Notes: a model not told the origin generated them from the sequence alone. Positions 51,217-60,565 are shown, counted from the first letter of the stretch. The stretch is DNA of 64,000 nucleotides from Streptomyces sp. col6 (GCF_008042035.1 NZ_RDBL01000002.1:202186-266185); one strand, 5' to 3'. Program-made: numbers and translations.

Positions 51217-52397
51217 TGGTCACGAGACAGCCTCTGGATGTTGTCGTCGTCGGTGCCGGAGTCGTCGGCGCCGCCTGCGCGTACTACGCCACCCGGTCCG
51301 GGCTCTCGGTCGCGGTGGTGGACGGTGGACCGGTCGCCGGCGGCACCACGGGGGCGGGGGAGGGGAACCTCCTGGTCTCCGACAAGCCGCCCGGACCGGA
51401 ACTCTCCCTCGCGCAACTCTCCGCCTCCCTCTGGCGCGAGCTGTCCGCGACGCTGCCCCGCGCGGTCGAGTACGAGCAGAAGGGCGGGCTCGTCGTCGCG
51501 GCGGACGAGGCGGCCCTGGCCGGCCTGACCGCGACCGCCGCCGGACAGGCCGGAGCCGGGGTACGCACCGTCGCCGTCGCCCCGCACGAACTGCCCGAAC
51601 TGGAACCCCATCTGGCCCACGGCCCGGCGGGCGGCGTCCTCTACCCGGAGGACGCCCAGGTCCAACCCTCGCTCGCCGCAGCCCACTTGATCCGCGCGGC
51701 CCGCGACGCCGGGGCGGACCTGCACCTCGGCCGCCCGGTCACCGCCGTGCTCACCGGCCCGACGGGTGCGGTGCGTGGTGTCCGCACCCCGGCGGGCGAC
51801 CTGCTCGCCCCGGCCGTGGTCAACGCGACGGGCGTCCGGGGCGGGGAGTTCGCCGCGCTGGCCGGGGTCGAGCTGCCCGTCCTGCCCCGGCGCGGCTTCG
51901 TCCTGGTCACCGAGCCGCTGCCGCCGCTGATCAGGCACAAGGTCTACGCCGCCGAGTACGTCGCGGACGTCGCCAGCGCCTCGGCCGCCCTCCAGACGTC
52001 CCCGGTCGTGGAGGGCACCCCCGCCGGGCCCGTCCTCATCGGCGCCAGCCGGGAACGGGTCGGCTTCGACCGCACCCTGTCCGTGCCGGTGATCAGCAGG
52101 CTGGCGGAGGCGGCCGCCGTACTGTTCCCGGTCCTCGGCACCGCCCGGGTGCTGCGCGCCTACCACGGCTTCCGCCCGTACCTGCCCGACCACCTCCCCG
52201 CCATCGGCCCCGATCACCGTGTGCCCGGCCTCTTCCACGCCTGCGGCCACGAGGGCGCGGGCATCGGCCTCGCCCCGGCGACGGCGGCCCTGGTGGTGGC
52301 AGCGGTCCGGGGCGAGGAACCACCGCTCGACCCCGCGCCGTTCAGCCCGGACCGTTTCGGGGCGGCGGCGCCCGGCCGGGGGGTCGGGTCCGCGTAG
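51216..52397 (+). CDS. FAD-dependent D-hydroxyproline oxidase-like amine oxidase
   Basis: A 393-aa DAO-family flavoprotein. The FAD motif VVVVGAGVVGAACAYYATRSGLSVAVVDGG is at the N-terminus, and a second FAD motif GHEGAGIGLAPATAALV is at the C-terminus. In the hydroxyproline pathway it oxidises cis-4-hydroxy-D-proline to pyrroline-4-hydroxy-2-carboxylate. It probably works with the next two gene products (2Fe-2S and FAD/BFD subunits). It is the first gene of the rightward operon. The start at 51216 is very close to the -10-like TATTAC, so the message may be leaderless. Confidence 0.86.
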   Translation: MVTRQPLDVVVVGAGVVGAACAYYATRSGLSVAVVDGGPVAGGTTGAGEGNLLVSDKPPGPELSLAQLSASLWRELSATLPRAVEYEQKGGLVVAADEAALAGLTATAAGQAGAGVRTVAVAPHELPELEPHLAHGPAGGVLYPEDAQVQPSLAAAHLIRAARDAGADLHLGRPVTAVLTGPTGAVRGVRTPAGDLLAPAVVNATGVRGGEFAALAGVELPVLPRRGFVLVTEPLPPLIRHKVYAAEYVADVASASAALQTSPVVEGTPAGPVLIGASRERVGFDRTLSVPVISRLAEAAAVLFPVLGTARVLRAYHGFRPYLPDHLPAIGPDHRVPGLFHACGHEGAGIGLAPATAALVVAAVRGEEPPLDPAPFSPDRFGAAAPGRGVGSA

Positions 52398-52465
52398 CCG
52401 CCCCGGCCGGGCAGGGGCGCCGCTCCTTCCCCGGCGGTCCGCGCACCCACGAGACAGGAGCCCCG

Positions 52466-52810
52466 GTGAGACGAGCACGCCGACGCGACGGCGACCCCGC
52501 CCGGACCCCCGCCGGCCTGGCCGGTGCCGCGCCCGGCCCCGGCTTCGAGATCACCTTCGACGGGCGCCCGGTGCGTGCCCTGCCCGGACAGAGCATCGCG
52601 GCCGCGCTGTGGGCCGCCTCCGTGCTCAGCTGGCGGACCACCCGGGTCAACGGGAGGCCCCGGGGCGCCTTCTGCGGCATCGGCTCCTGCTTCGAGTGCC
52701 TGGCCACGGTCAACGGCCGGCCCAACCTCCGCGCCTGCCTCCAGCCCGCCCGCCCCGGCGATGCCGTCACCACCCAGGAAGGGAACGGACATGCGGTCCT
52801 CCTCCCCTGA
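52466..52810 (+). CDS. 2Fe-2S ferredoxin-like subunit of the D-hydroxyproline oxidase
   Basis: 114 aa with a plant-type [2Fe-2S] fold and cysteines in FCGIGSCFEC plus a later Cys (LRACLQPA). It is typical of the small subunit encoded between two FAD proteins in the hydroxyproline dehydrogenase operon. GTG start at 52466 after AGGAG. It overlaps the next gene by 20 nt. Confidence 0.86.
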   Translation: MRRARRRDGDPARTPAGLAGAAPGPGFEITFDGRPVRALPGQSIAAALWAASVLSWRTTRVNGRPRGAFCGIGSCFECLATVNGRPNLRACLQPARPGDAVTTQEGNGHAVLLP

Positions 52811-54221
52811 CCTCGCCGAAGTCGCCGTGGTGGGCGCGGGGCCCGCCGGGCTCGCCGCCGCCGTCACCGCCGCCGACGCCGGACTCGACGTGCTGTTGCT
52901 CGACGCGGCCGACGCCCCCGGCGGCCAGTACTACCGCGCGCCCGCCCCCGGCCTCGGCGCCGCCCGGCCCGAGGCCCTGCACCACGGCTGGAAAACCTTC
53001 ACCGCGCTCACCGCCCGCCTGGCCCGCCACCGCGACGCCGGACGCCTGCGCCACCTCACCGGCCACCAGGTCTGGGCGGTGACACGGACCGGCGAGGACC
53101 ACACCCTGCACGCGCTCACCGGACCCGACGGCCGTGAAGGCGTCACCCTGCGCGCCCGCCGCCTCGTCCTCGCGACCGGTGCCGTCGAGCGCCAACTCCC
53201 CTTCCCCGGCTGGACCCTGCCCGGCGTGGTCGGCGCGGCCGGGGCGCAGGCGATGCTCAAATCGGGCCTCGTCCTGCCGGGCCGGCGCGTCGTCGTCGCC
53301 GGGAGCGGCCCGCTGCTCCAGGCCGTCGCCCTCTCCCTCGCCCGCGCCGGCGCCCGCGTGCCCGCACTGGTCGAGGCCGCCGGCTACGCGGCGTACGCCC
53401 GCGCGCCGCAGGTCCTGGCCGCGAACCCGGACCGGCTCGCCGAAGGCGTACGCCACCGGGCCGGACTGGCCCGGTACGGGGTGCGGATGCTCGCGCACCG
53501 CGCCGTCACCGCCGTCCACGGCACCGAGCGCGTGGAAGGGGTCACGGTCAGCCGGCTCGACCGCGCATGGCGGCCCGTGCCGGGGACCGGGCGGCGCATC
53601 GACTGCGACGCGCTCGCCGTCGGCCACGGCCTCGTCCCGCAACTGGACCTCGCCCTCGGACTCGGCTGCGCCACCCGCACCGACGCGGACGGCTCGGCCG
53701 TCCTGGAACGCGACGAGGACCTGCGCACCACCGTGCCCGGGGTCTGGGCCGCCGGGGAGACCGGCGGCATCGGCGGGGTCCGGATCGCCCTGGCCGAGGG
53801 GGAGTCGGCCGCCCTCTCGGTGATCGCCGAAGCGCGCGGCGGGTGGCCCCCGGCCCGCGCGGCGGGACTGCGCCGTCGCCGGCGCCGGATGCGTGGCTTC
53901 GCGGCGCTCATGGGGACCGTGCACCGGCCCGGACCCGGATGGACCGAGTGGCTCGCCCCCGACACCGAGGTCTGCCGGTGCGAGGAGGTCACCGCCGGCA
54001 CGATCCGTACCGCCGTCGACGAACTGGGCGCCGGCGACAGCCGCACCGCCAAACTCCTCACCCGGGCCGGCATGGGCTGGTGCCAGGGCCGGACCTGCGG
54101 CTTCGCCGTCCGCGCCCTCGCCGGTCCGCCCGGCCCCGACGCGACCCCCGGCCGGCGCCCGCTCGTCTGCCCCGTCCCGCTCTCCACGCTCGCCCGGACC
54201 GCCCGGTCCGAGGATGCCTGA
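52791..54221 (+). CDS. FAD/NAD(P)-binding, BFD-like subunit of the D-hydroxyproline oxidase
   Basis: A 476-aa large-subunit oxidoreductase. An FAD-binding GAGPAGLAAAVTAADAGLDV is at the N-terminus, and a second dinucleotide motif is VVVAGSGPLLQ near 165. The C-terminal BFD-like 2Fe-2S domain has CRCEEV and GMGWCQGRTCG. With the two upstream proteins it forms a heteromeric oxidase or dehydrogenase. ATG 52791 with AAGGGA upstream. Confidence 0.86.
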   Translation: MRSSSPDLAEVAVVGAGPAGLAAAVTAADAGLDVLLLDAADAPGGQYYRAPAPGLGAARPEALHHGWKTFTALTARLARHRDAGRLRHLTGHQVWAVTRTGEDHTLHALTGPDGREGVTLRARRLVLATGAVERQLPFPGWTLPGVVGAAGAQAMLKSGLVLPGRRVVVAGSGPLLQAVALSLARAGARVPALVEAAGYAAYARAPQVLAANPDRLAEGVRHRAGLARYGVRMLAHRAVTAVHGTERVEGVTVSRLDRAWRPVPGTGRRIDCDALAVGHGLVPQLDLALGLGCATRTDADGSAVLERDEDLRTTVPGVWAAGETGGIGGVRIALAEGESAALSVIAEARGGWPPARAAGLRRRRRRMRGFAALMGTVHRPGPGWTEWLAPDTEVCRCEEVTAGTIRTAVDELGAGDSRTAKLLTRAGMGWCQGRTCGFAVRALAGPPGPDATPGRRPLVCPVPLSTLARTARSEDA

Positions 54222-54256
54222 CCACCCGTACCCGCACCCAGCATCGAGGAGCCCGT

Positions 54257-55165
54257 ATGACTGCCGAGCCCAGCCGCGCCGACGCCCCCTGGCGGGGCGT
54301 CATGGTCGCCACCCCGCTCACCCTGCGCGAGGACCGGTCCATCGACTTCGACGCGTACGCCGCCCATGTCCGCGACCTCCTCGCCGCGGGGTGCGACGGT
54401 GTGGTGCCCAACGGCTCGCTGGGGGAGTACCAGACCCTCAGCGACCAGGAGCGCCGGGACGTCGTCCGGGTCGCCGTCGAGGCGGCCGGGGACGGGGCCA
54501 GGGTGATGCCCGGGGTCTCCTCGTACGACAGCGCCCAGTCCCGGCGCCGGGCCGAGGAGGCCGCCGACGCCGGGGCCGGCTCCGTCCTGCTGCTGCCGCC
54601 CAACGGCTACCTCTGCGAGGACGCGGCCGTCCGGGCGCACTACGCCGAGGTGGCGGCGGCCGGCCTGCCCGTCGTGGCGTACAACAACCCGTACGACACC
54701 AAGGTGGATCTGACGCCCCGGCTGCTGGGACAGCTCCACGCGGACGGTTCGGTCGTCGCCGTCAAGGAGTTCAGCGGCGATGTCCGCAGGGCGTACGAGA
54801 TAGCCGAGGAGGCACCCGGCCTCGACCTGCTCGTGGGCGCCGACGACGTCCTGCTGGAGCTCGCCCTGGCCGGGGCCGTCGGCTGGATCGCCGGCTGTCC
54901 CAACATGCTCCCGGCCGGCTGCGTCGAGCTGTACCGAGCGGCCGTCACCGGGGGCCTGGAACGGGCCCTGCCGCTCTACCGGCGGCTGCACCCGCTGCTG
55001 CGCTGGGACTCCAAACCGGAGTTCGTCCAGGCGATCAAGGCGTCCATGGACATCGTCGGCCGGCACGGCGGCCCCACCCGGCCGCCCCGGCTGCCGCTCG
55101 ACGCCGAGTCCCTGGCCGCCGTACGCGCCGCGACCGAGAAGGCACGCGCCGAGGGCCTGGGCTGA
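54257..55165 (+). CDS. DHDPS-family pyrroline-4-hydroxy-2-carboxylate deaminase
   Basis: A 302-aa TIM-barrel. Schiff-base Lys is in VVAVKEFSGD and Tyr in VVAYNNPYDT; it has GSLGEYQTL instead of the GSTGE loop. In this pathway the enzyme deaminates the oxidase product to 2,5-dioxopentanoate (alpha-ketoglutarate semialdehyde). It lies between the oxidase genes and the epimerase gene. GAGGAG precedes the ATG. No semialdehyde dehydrogenase is in the window. Confidence 0.86.
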   Translation: MTAEPSRADAPWRGVMVATPLTLREDRSIDFDAYAAHVRDLLAAGCDGVVPNGSLGEYQTLSDQERRDVVRVAVEAAGDGARVMPGVSSYDSAQSRRRAEEAADAGAGSVLLLPPNGYLCEDAAVRAHYAEVAAAGLPVVAYNNPYDTKVDLTPRLLGQLHADGSVVAVKEFSGDVRRAYEIAEEAPGLDLLVGADDVLLELALAGAVGWIAGCPNMLPAGCVELYRAAVTGGLERALPLYRRLHPLLRWDSKPEFVQAIKASMDIVGRHGGPTRPPRLPLDAESLAAVRAATEKARAEGLG

Positions 55166-55180
55166 GAGGGAGGACACCGG

Positions 55181-56182
55181 ATGCGCAGCCGCCACATCTT
55201 CCACGCCGTCGACTCACACACCGAGGGCATGCCGACCCGCGTCATCACCGGCGGGATCGGCACGCTCCCCGGGGCCACCATGGCCGAGCGCCGCGCCCAC
55301 TTCGTCGCGCACCGGGACGCGGTGCGCACCTTGCTGATGTACGAGCCGCGCGGCCACGCCGCGATGAGCGGTGCCGTCCTCCAGCCGCCGACCCGGCCCG
55401 ACGCCGACTTCGGGGTCCTGTTCATGGAGGTCTCCGGCTGCCTGCCGATGTGCGGGCACGGCACCATCGGAGTGGCCACCGTCCTGGTCGAGACCGGCAT
55501 GGTCCCGGTCACCGAACCGGTCACCACCGTACGGCTGGACACCCCCGCCGGACTGGTCACCGTGGACGTCCGGGTCGAGGGCGGGGCCGCCACCTCCGTC
55601 ACCCTCACCAACGTCCCGGCGTTCAGCGCCGGCCTCGGGCTCACCGCGAAGGTGCCCGGGTTCGGCTCCGTGCCGTACGACCTCGCCTACGGCGGCAACT
55701 TCTACGCGATGGTGCGCCTGGAGGACCTGGGCCTGCCGTTCGACCGGGAGCGGAAGGACGAACTGCTCGCGGCCGGACTGGCGTTGATGGAGACGGTCAA
55801 CGCCACCGACCGGCCGGTCCACCCCCTGGACCCGGCCATCCACGGGCTCAAGCACGTGCAGCTGATCGCGCCCGGCTCGGACGCGGCGCACTCGCGGCAC
55901 GCCATGGCCATCCACCCCGGCTGGTTCGACCGTTCGCCCTGCGGCACCGGCACCTCCGCGCGGATGGCCCAGCTGCACGCCCGGGGCGAACTCCCGCTGG
56001 ACCAGGACTTCGTCAACGAGTCCTTCATCGGCACCCGGTTCACCGGCCGGCTGGTCGGCGCGACCACGGTCGGCGCGCTCCCCGCTGTCGTCCCCACGGT
56101 CACCGGGCGGGCCTGGATCACCGGGACCGCGCAGTATTTCCTCGACCCGGACGACCCCTTCCCCGAGGGATTCCTGCTGTGA
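55181..56182 (+). CDS. 4-hydroxyproline 2-epimerase
   Basis: A 333-aa proline racemase superfamily enzyme converting trans-4-hydroxy-L-proline to the cis-D form. Both catalytic Cys are present: Cys91 in MCGHGTIG and Cys254 in SPCGTGTSA. This makes an epimerase likelier than a dehydratase, which has Thr at the second position. It is 15 nt downstream of the deaminase gene. Confidence 0.9.
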   Translation: MRSRHIFHAVDSHTEGMPTRVITGGIGTLPGATMAERRAHFVAHRDAVRTLLMYEPRGHAAMSGAVLQPPTRPDADFGVLFMEVSGCLPMCGHGTIGVATVLVETGMVPVTEPVTTVRLDTPAGLVTVDVRVEGGAATSVTLTNVPAFSAGLGLTAKVPGFGSVPYDLAYGGNFYAMVRLEDLGLPFDRERKDELLAAGLALMETVNATDRPVHPLDPAIHGLKHVQLIAPGSDAAHSRHAMAIHPGWFDRSPCGTGTSARMAQLHARGELPLDQDFVNESFIGTRFTGRLVGATTVGALPAVVPTVTGRAWITGTAQYFLDPDDPFPEGFLL

Positions 56183-56207
56183 ATCCGCACCCGCGTCAGG
56201 GGCAACG

Positions 56208-56223
56208 TGACATTGTATTCTGG
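56208..56223 (+). promoter_or_regulatory. Shared motif copy 2 before the GntR gene
   Basis: TGACATTGTATTCTGG, 11 of 16 matching copy 3. It is 29 nt upstream of the regulator start and could be an autoregulatory site. Confidence 0.5.
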
Positions 56224-56251
56224 GTCCCCGCACGGTGCTGGAGGAACAGAC

Positions 56252-56962
56252 ATGGCCCGCCTGACGTCGCTCAACGCCCTCTCGGCGCAGGAGCACCTGC
56301 GTGACCAGGTGGCGCACGCGCTGCGGGCGGCGCTCATCTCCGGCGAACTGAGCCCCGGCACGGTCTACTCGGCGCCCGCGCTCGCCGCGCAGTTCGGCGT
56401 CTCCGCCACCCCGGTCCGTGAGGCGATGCTCGACCTGGCGCGCGAGGGCCAGGTCGAGGCCGTCCGCAACAAGGGCTTCCGGGTCACCGAGCTGACCGAC
56501 CAGGACCTCGACGACTACACCGAACTGCGGGCGATGATCGAGGTCCCCACGGTCGGCCGGATCGCGCGGATGGGTCTGACGCACGAGCTGGAGGCGCTGC
56601 GGCCCGTCGCGCTGGAGATCGTCGCGGCCGCGCGCCGTCACGACATCCTGGGCTACCTGGAGGCGGACCGGCGCTTCCACCTCGCCCTGCTGGGTCTCGC
56701 CGGAAACCGCCGGCTGGTCGAGGAGGTCGGTGAGCTGCGCAAGCGCTCCCGCCTCTTCGGGCTCAACCGCCTCTCCGAGTCCGGGCAGTTGACGGCCTCC
56801 GCCGAGGAGCACGTCCAGCTCCTCGATCTCGTGGTCGCAGGTGACGCGGAGGCCGCCGAGGCCTGCATGCTCGCCCATATGTCCCACGTCCGCTCCCTGT
56901 GGGCCGGCGACGACCGCACCGGCGACGACCGGGCCGTACCGGCCCAGGCCGGTCAGGCCTAG
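56252..56962 (+). CDS. GntR/FCD-type regulator of hydroxyproline use
   Basis: 236 aa with an N-terminal winged helix (VAHALRAALISGELSPGTVYSAPALAAQFGVSATPVREAMLDLAREGQVEAVRNKGFRV). The C-terminal FCD domain has the metal-ligand His/Asp pattern (DRRFHLALLGL, EEHVQLLDLV). It sits at the end of the catabolic operon but has its own upstream motif. It probably represses the operon until hydroxyproline is present. ATG 56252 after GAGGAA. Confidence 0.86.
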   Translation: MARLTSLNALSAQEHLRDQVAHALRAALISGELSPGTVYSAPALAAQFGVSATPVREAMLDLAREGQVEAVRNKGFRVTELTDQDLDDYTELRAMIEVPTVGRIARMGLTHELEALRPVALEIVAAARRHDILGYLEADRRFHLALLGLAGNRRLVEEVGELRKRSRLFGLNRLSESGQLTASAEEHVQLLDLVVAGDAEAAEACMLAHMSHVRSLWAGDDRTGDDRAVPAQAGQA

Positions 56963-57044
56963 CCTTCGAACTCCCCAGCCTCACCACAGTCGTTGACGCG
57001 CCGACGAATGTGGTCACGGCCGCTTCCCCAGGACATGTGACATG

Positions 57045-57060
57045 TGCCATTGTACTGACG
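57045..57060 (+). promoter_or_regulatory. Shared motif copy 3 before the collagenase gene
   Basis: TGCCATTGTACTGACG, 134 nt before the collagenase start. It matches copy 1 at 13 of 16 bases, including ACTGACG, and suggests common control of collagenase and hydroxyproline genes. Confidence 0.5.
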
Positions 57061-57193
57061 GTCGCGCTTGAGGTCGTGTCCATGTCATTCCGTGACGGCT
57101 CCGGCCGTCCGCCATCCCCGTCCGGCCTCACCCCGCGCCATCCCCCACGGCCGCGCAGCGTCGCGCGGTCACCACACCGCTGGGAGGCGGCAC

Positions 57194-59545
57194 GTGAAGA
57201 AACGAACGGTCCGACAGAGATTCACCGGGCTCTCCACCGCGGCCCTGGCGGCCTGTCTGGGCATAGGCCTGCTCACCACCCCGGCACCGGCCGCCGAGCC
57301 CCGGCCCGCCGCCCCGGCCGCGACCGCCGCCGCGCACCGATCGGGCGCCCAGGCGTCGCCCGAGCCCGGCGGCCCCGCCGCGCAGGCCCTCACTGCGCCC
57401 GCACAGGACCCCGCCCACCTGGGCGACACGGCCCGCGACCCCGCCGACCGGGCCCCGCTCAGTGCATCCGACGACGCACTGCGGCGCGACTACGACGACC
57501 CGCGTGCCGCCGAGCCGAGCCACCCGGCCCCCTCCATGAAGGCGAAGGCCCGCGCACGGGCGGCGGCCTGCTCCGTGAGCGACTTCACCAGCCGCACCGG
57601 CAGCGCCCTCGTCCAGCAGATCAAGTCGTCCACCACCGACTGCGTCAACACGCTCTTCTCGGTCAAGGGCAACGACGGCTACCTCGCCTTCCGCGAGGCG
57701 CAGATGGTCACTGTCGCCGACGCCCTGCGCGCGGGATCGGCCGCCTACCCCGGCGACAGCAGCACCGGCATGCCGCAGCTGGTGCTCTATCTGCGCGCCG
57801 GGTACTACGTGCAGTACTACGACCCCGGCACCGTCGGCTCGTACGGAAGCGCCCTGCGCACCGCCATCCAGGGCGGCCTGGACGCCTTCTTCGCCTCCGC
57901 GCACTCCCGTGACGTCACCGACGCCAACGGCGAGACGCTGGCCGAGGCCGTCACCCTCATCGACAGCGCCGAGCAGAACGCCCGCTATCTGTACGTGGTC
58001 AAGCGGCTGCTGGCGGGCTACAACTCCTCCTACAACAGCTCCTGGTACATGCTCAACGCGGTCAACAACGTGTACACCGTGACCTTCCGGGGCCACCAGC
58101 TGCCCGCGTTCGTCAGCGCCGTCGAGGCCGACCCGAGCCTGCTCGACGCGCTGGCCGGCTTCGCCCGCGACCACCTGGACCTGCTGGGCACCGACCAGTC
58201 GTACCTGGCCTCCAACGCGGGCCGCGAGCTGGCCCGCTTCCTCCAGGAGGACACCCTGCGCCCCAAGGCGAAGCCGCTGGTCATCGACCTCCTCGGCCGC
58301 AGCTCCCTCACCGGGCCGACCGCGCCGCTGTGGGTCGGCCTCGCCGAGATGGCCGACTACTACGACAACGCCAGCTGCTCCGCGTACGGCACCTGCGACC
58401 TGGCCGCGCGCCTGAAGAGCGCCGTCCTGCCGGTCTCGTACACCTGCAGCGACAGCATCCGCATCCTCGCCCAGCAGATGTCCTCCGCCGACCTGACGAA
58501 GGCCTGCACCAGCCTGCGCGGCCAGGACGCCTACTTCCACCAGGTGGCCCGGGACAACGGGCCCGTCGCCGGCGACCGCAACACCACCATCGAGGTGGTC
58601 GTCTTCGACTCCAGCACCGACTACCAGACGTATGCCGGAGCCATCTACGGCATCGACACCAACAACGGCGGGATGTACCTGGAAGGCGACCCGGCGGCGG
58701 CCGGCAACCAGCCCCGGTTCATCGCCTACGAGGCCGAATGGGTCCGGCCGGACTTCCAGATCTGGAACCTCAACCACGAGTACACCCACTACCTCGACGG
58801 CCGGTTCGACATGGCGGGCGACTTCGACGCCGGTGTCACCACCCCGACCGTCTGGTGGATCGAGGGCTTCGCGGAGTACGTCTCCTACTCCTACCGCGAC
58901 GTCACCTACGACGACGCCCTCGCCCAGGCCGCCGCGCACACCTACACCCTGCGCACGCTGTTCGACACCACCTACGAGAACGCCGACCAGACCCGCGTAT
59001 ACAACTGGGGCTACCTGGCCGTCCGTTACATGCTCCAGTCGCACCGTGCCGACATGGACAAGCTGCTGGGCCTCTACCGCGCCGGTGACTGGAACGGCGC
59101 CCGCACCCTGCTCACCTCCACCATCGGCACCCGCTACGACGCCGACTGGAACACCTGGCTCACGGCGTGCGCGGCCGGCAGCTGCGGCAGCACGACCAAC
59201 CCGCCCGAGCCCGCCACCCAGTGCACCGGCACCGACGCCCGCGAACTCGGCCAGGACTGCGCCCGCGACGGACAGCACGCCACCCGGGGCAACTACGCCT
59301 ACCTGTACCTCTACATACCCGCGGGCACCGAGCGGCTGACCATCACCACCAGCGGCGGCACCGGTGACGCCGACCTCTACTACAGCGCCAACGGCTGGGC
59401 GACCACCGGTTCGTACACCGCCAAGGCCACCGGAAGCGGCAACGCGCACACCCTGACGGTCGACCGTCCGGCCGCCGGGGCGCACTACATCAGCCTGTAC
59501 GGCGTGCAGGACTTCGGGCAGGTGAGCGTCGCCACCCGCTACTGA
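57194..59545 (+). CDS. Secreted M9-type collagenase
   Basis: 783 aa. A signal peptide spans residues 1-about 35 (AALAACLGIGLLTTPAPAAE). A pro-region and an N-terminal helical collagenase module (M9N) follow. The M9 peptidase domain has NHEYTHYLDG (His528, Glu529, His532) and the third Zn ligand Glu in EGFAEYVSY. The C-terminal PPC-type domain starts near 690 (CTGTDARELGQDC...YLYLYIPAG...ISLYGV). It cleaves native collagen. GTG 57194 follows GGGAGGCGG. Its product would release hydroxyproline-rich peptides for the adjacent catabolic operon. Confidence 0.9.
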   Translation: MKKRTVRQRFTGLSTAALAACLGIGLLTTPAPAAEPRPAAPAATAAAHRSGAQASPEPGGPAAQALTAPAQDPAHLGDTARDPADRAPLSASDDALRRDYDDPRAAEPSHPAPSMKAKARARAAACSVSDFTSRTGSALVQQIKSSTTDCVNTLFSVKGNDGYLAFREAQMVTVADALRAGSAAYPGDSSTGMPQLVLYLRAGYYVQYYDPGTVGSYGSALRTAIQGGLDAFFASAHSRDVTDANGETLAEAVTLIDSAEQNARYLYVVKRLLAGYNSSYNSSWYMLNAVNNVYTVTFRGHQLPAFVSAVEADPSLLDALAGFARDHLDLLGTDQSYLASNAGRELARFLQEDTLRPKAKPLVIDLLGRSSLTGPTAPLWVGLAEMADYYDNASCSAYGTCDLAARLKSAVLPVSYTCSDSIRILAQQMSSADLTKACTSLRGQDAYFHQVARDNGPVAGDRNTTIEVVVFDSSTDYQTYAGAIYGIDTNNGGMYLEGDPAAAGNQPRFIAYEAEWVRPDFQIWNLNHEYTHYLDGRFDMAGDFDAGVTTPTVWWIEGFAEYVSYSYRDVTYDDALAQAAAHTYTLRTLFDTTYENADQTRVYNWGYLAVRYMLQSHRADMDKLLGLYRAGDWNGARTLLTSTIGTRYDADWNTWLTACAAGSCGSTTNPPEPATQCTGTDARELGQDCARDGQHATRGNYAYLYLYIPAGTERLTITTSGGTGDADLYYSANGWATTGSYTAKATGSGNAHTLTVDRPAAGAHYISLYGVQDFGQVSVATRY

Positions 59546-59556
59546 CCCGGCCCGCC

Positions 59557-59946
59557 TCAGAGCAGCCTGAGCGTGTCCGGCCCCGACCGGTCCCGGACGA
59601 TCTCCACCAGCCGGTCGAACAGGGTCGGGCCGAGCCCCGCGGCCGCCTGCGCACACTCCTCGCGCAGGCGGCCGCGGTTGCTCTCATGGGCGCGGGCGGC
59701 CATCCGCTCCAGGTAGCGGGCGGTCTCCGCGTGCCCCAACGCCCTTGCGGACAGGGTGTGGTCGCGCCACTCGAAGACGAAGTCACCGTCGTCCGGCGTG
59801 CCCATCCCGCCGCTCAGGCAGTCCGCGAAGGAGTCGAGATTCCGGCCGAAGTAGCCACCGGGCCCGTTCACCGCCTCGCCGACCACGGTCCAGAAGCTGT
59901 CCGGGCCGGTGATCCGGGAGCCCTCGATCACATAGGTCACGGTCAT
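59557..59946 (-). CDS. Barstar-type ribonuclease inhibitor
   Basis: A 129-aa cytosolic protein with the barstar fold opening ITGPDSFWTVVGEAVNGPGGYFGRNLDSFADCLSGG and FVFEWRDH. It is 76 nt downstream of the secreted RNase gene on the same strand, so it is probably its immunity partner. It protects the producer from RNase not yet exported. Confidence 0.88.
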   Translation of the reverse strand: MTVTYVIEGSRITGPDSFWTVVGEAVNGPGGYFGRNLDSFADCLSGGMGTPDDGDFVFEWRDHTLSARALGHAETARYLERMAARAHESNRGRLREECAQAAAGLGPTLFDRLVEIVRDRSGPDTLRLL

Positions 59947-60022
59947 GGGGCGAGCGTACAAGCCGCCGGACGCGGTGATCCGCGCCGCAGGTGGGGGACT
60001 GCGGCGCGGACCGGGGGAGCGG

Positions 60023-60415
60023 TCAGCAGGCGTGGTCGACGAGGTCGAACGTCTCGTAGTGGTCGGCGGTGTAGTAGTCCTCCTGGCTCTCCTCACCCGT
60101 GACGATGCGCCGCGCGCCGCGCGTCGGGGAGCCGGGGGTGATCACGGTGTACTCGTGGTAGTAGCCCGTGCTCTGCGAGGGCAGCACGCCCTCGCGGTTC
60201 TGGAAGACCGTGCCGTCCTGGTCGTACGGGAACGGGCCGCCGGAGTCGATGAGATCCAGGGTGTCGTGGGCCTGGGACGGCAGGTCCGAGTAACAGATGC
60301 TGCCGACCGACGTGGTTGTCGCCGAGGCGGTCGCCGTGACGGGACCGCCGACGAGGAGAGCGGACAGGAGGGCGGCCGCGCCGCCGAGCGTGGTGATCCG
60401 TGGGGGGATTCGCAT
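60023..60415 (-). CDS. Secreted guanyl-specific ribonuclease (RNase Sa-like)
   Basis: 130 aa with a signal peptide (about 1-31). The mature part aligns closely with RNase Sa: SLPSQAHDTLDLI-type segments, GPFPYDQDG, FQNREGVLP, YYHEYTVITPG. The catalytic Glu88, Arg102/103 (RRIV) and His119 (DHYETF) are present. Cys41 and Cys130 form the expected disulfide. It cleaves RNA after G. Start 60415 (MRIPP) is preferred to 60457. Confidence 0.9.
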   Translation of the reverse strand: MRIPPRITTLGGAAALLSALLVGGPVTATASATTTSVGSICYSDLPSQAHDTLDLIDSGGPFPYDQDGTVFQNREGVLPSQSTGYYHEYTVITPGSPTRGARRIVTGEESQEDYYTADHYETFDLVDHAC

Positions 60416-60565
60416 GCTCCATGATGACGCGCGTAGACAGCGCCGCGTCAACGCCAACTGGGGTGAATTCTTATGGAGTTAACCGTGGAGAGGGAACACA
60501 TCCCGCCCGTGGGGGCGCCGGAGTGCCACGGGCGTGCGGCGCTCGAACGCCAGTCCGTGGCCCGC

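Noticed and set aside
55181..56182. Trans-3-hydroxyproline dehydratase instead of epimerase
   Set aside because: Both active-site Cys (91 and 254) are present; dehydratases have Thr at the second position. The neighbouring oxidase and deaminase also fit the epimerase pathway.
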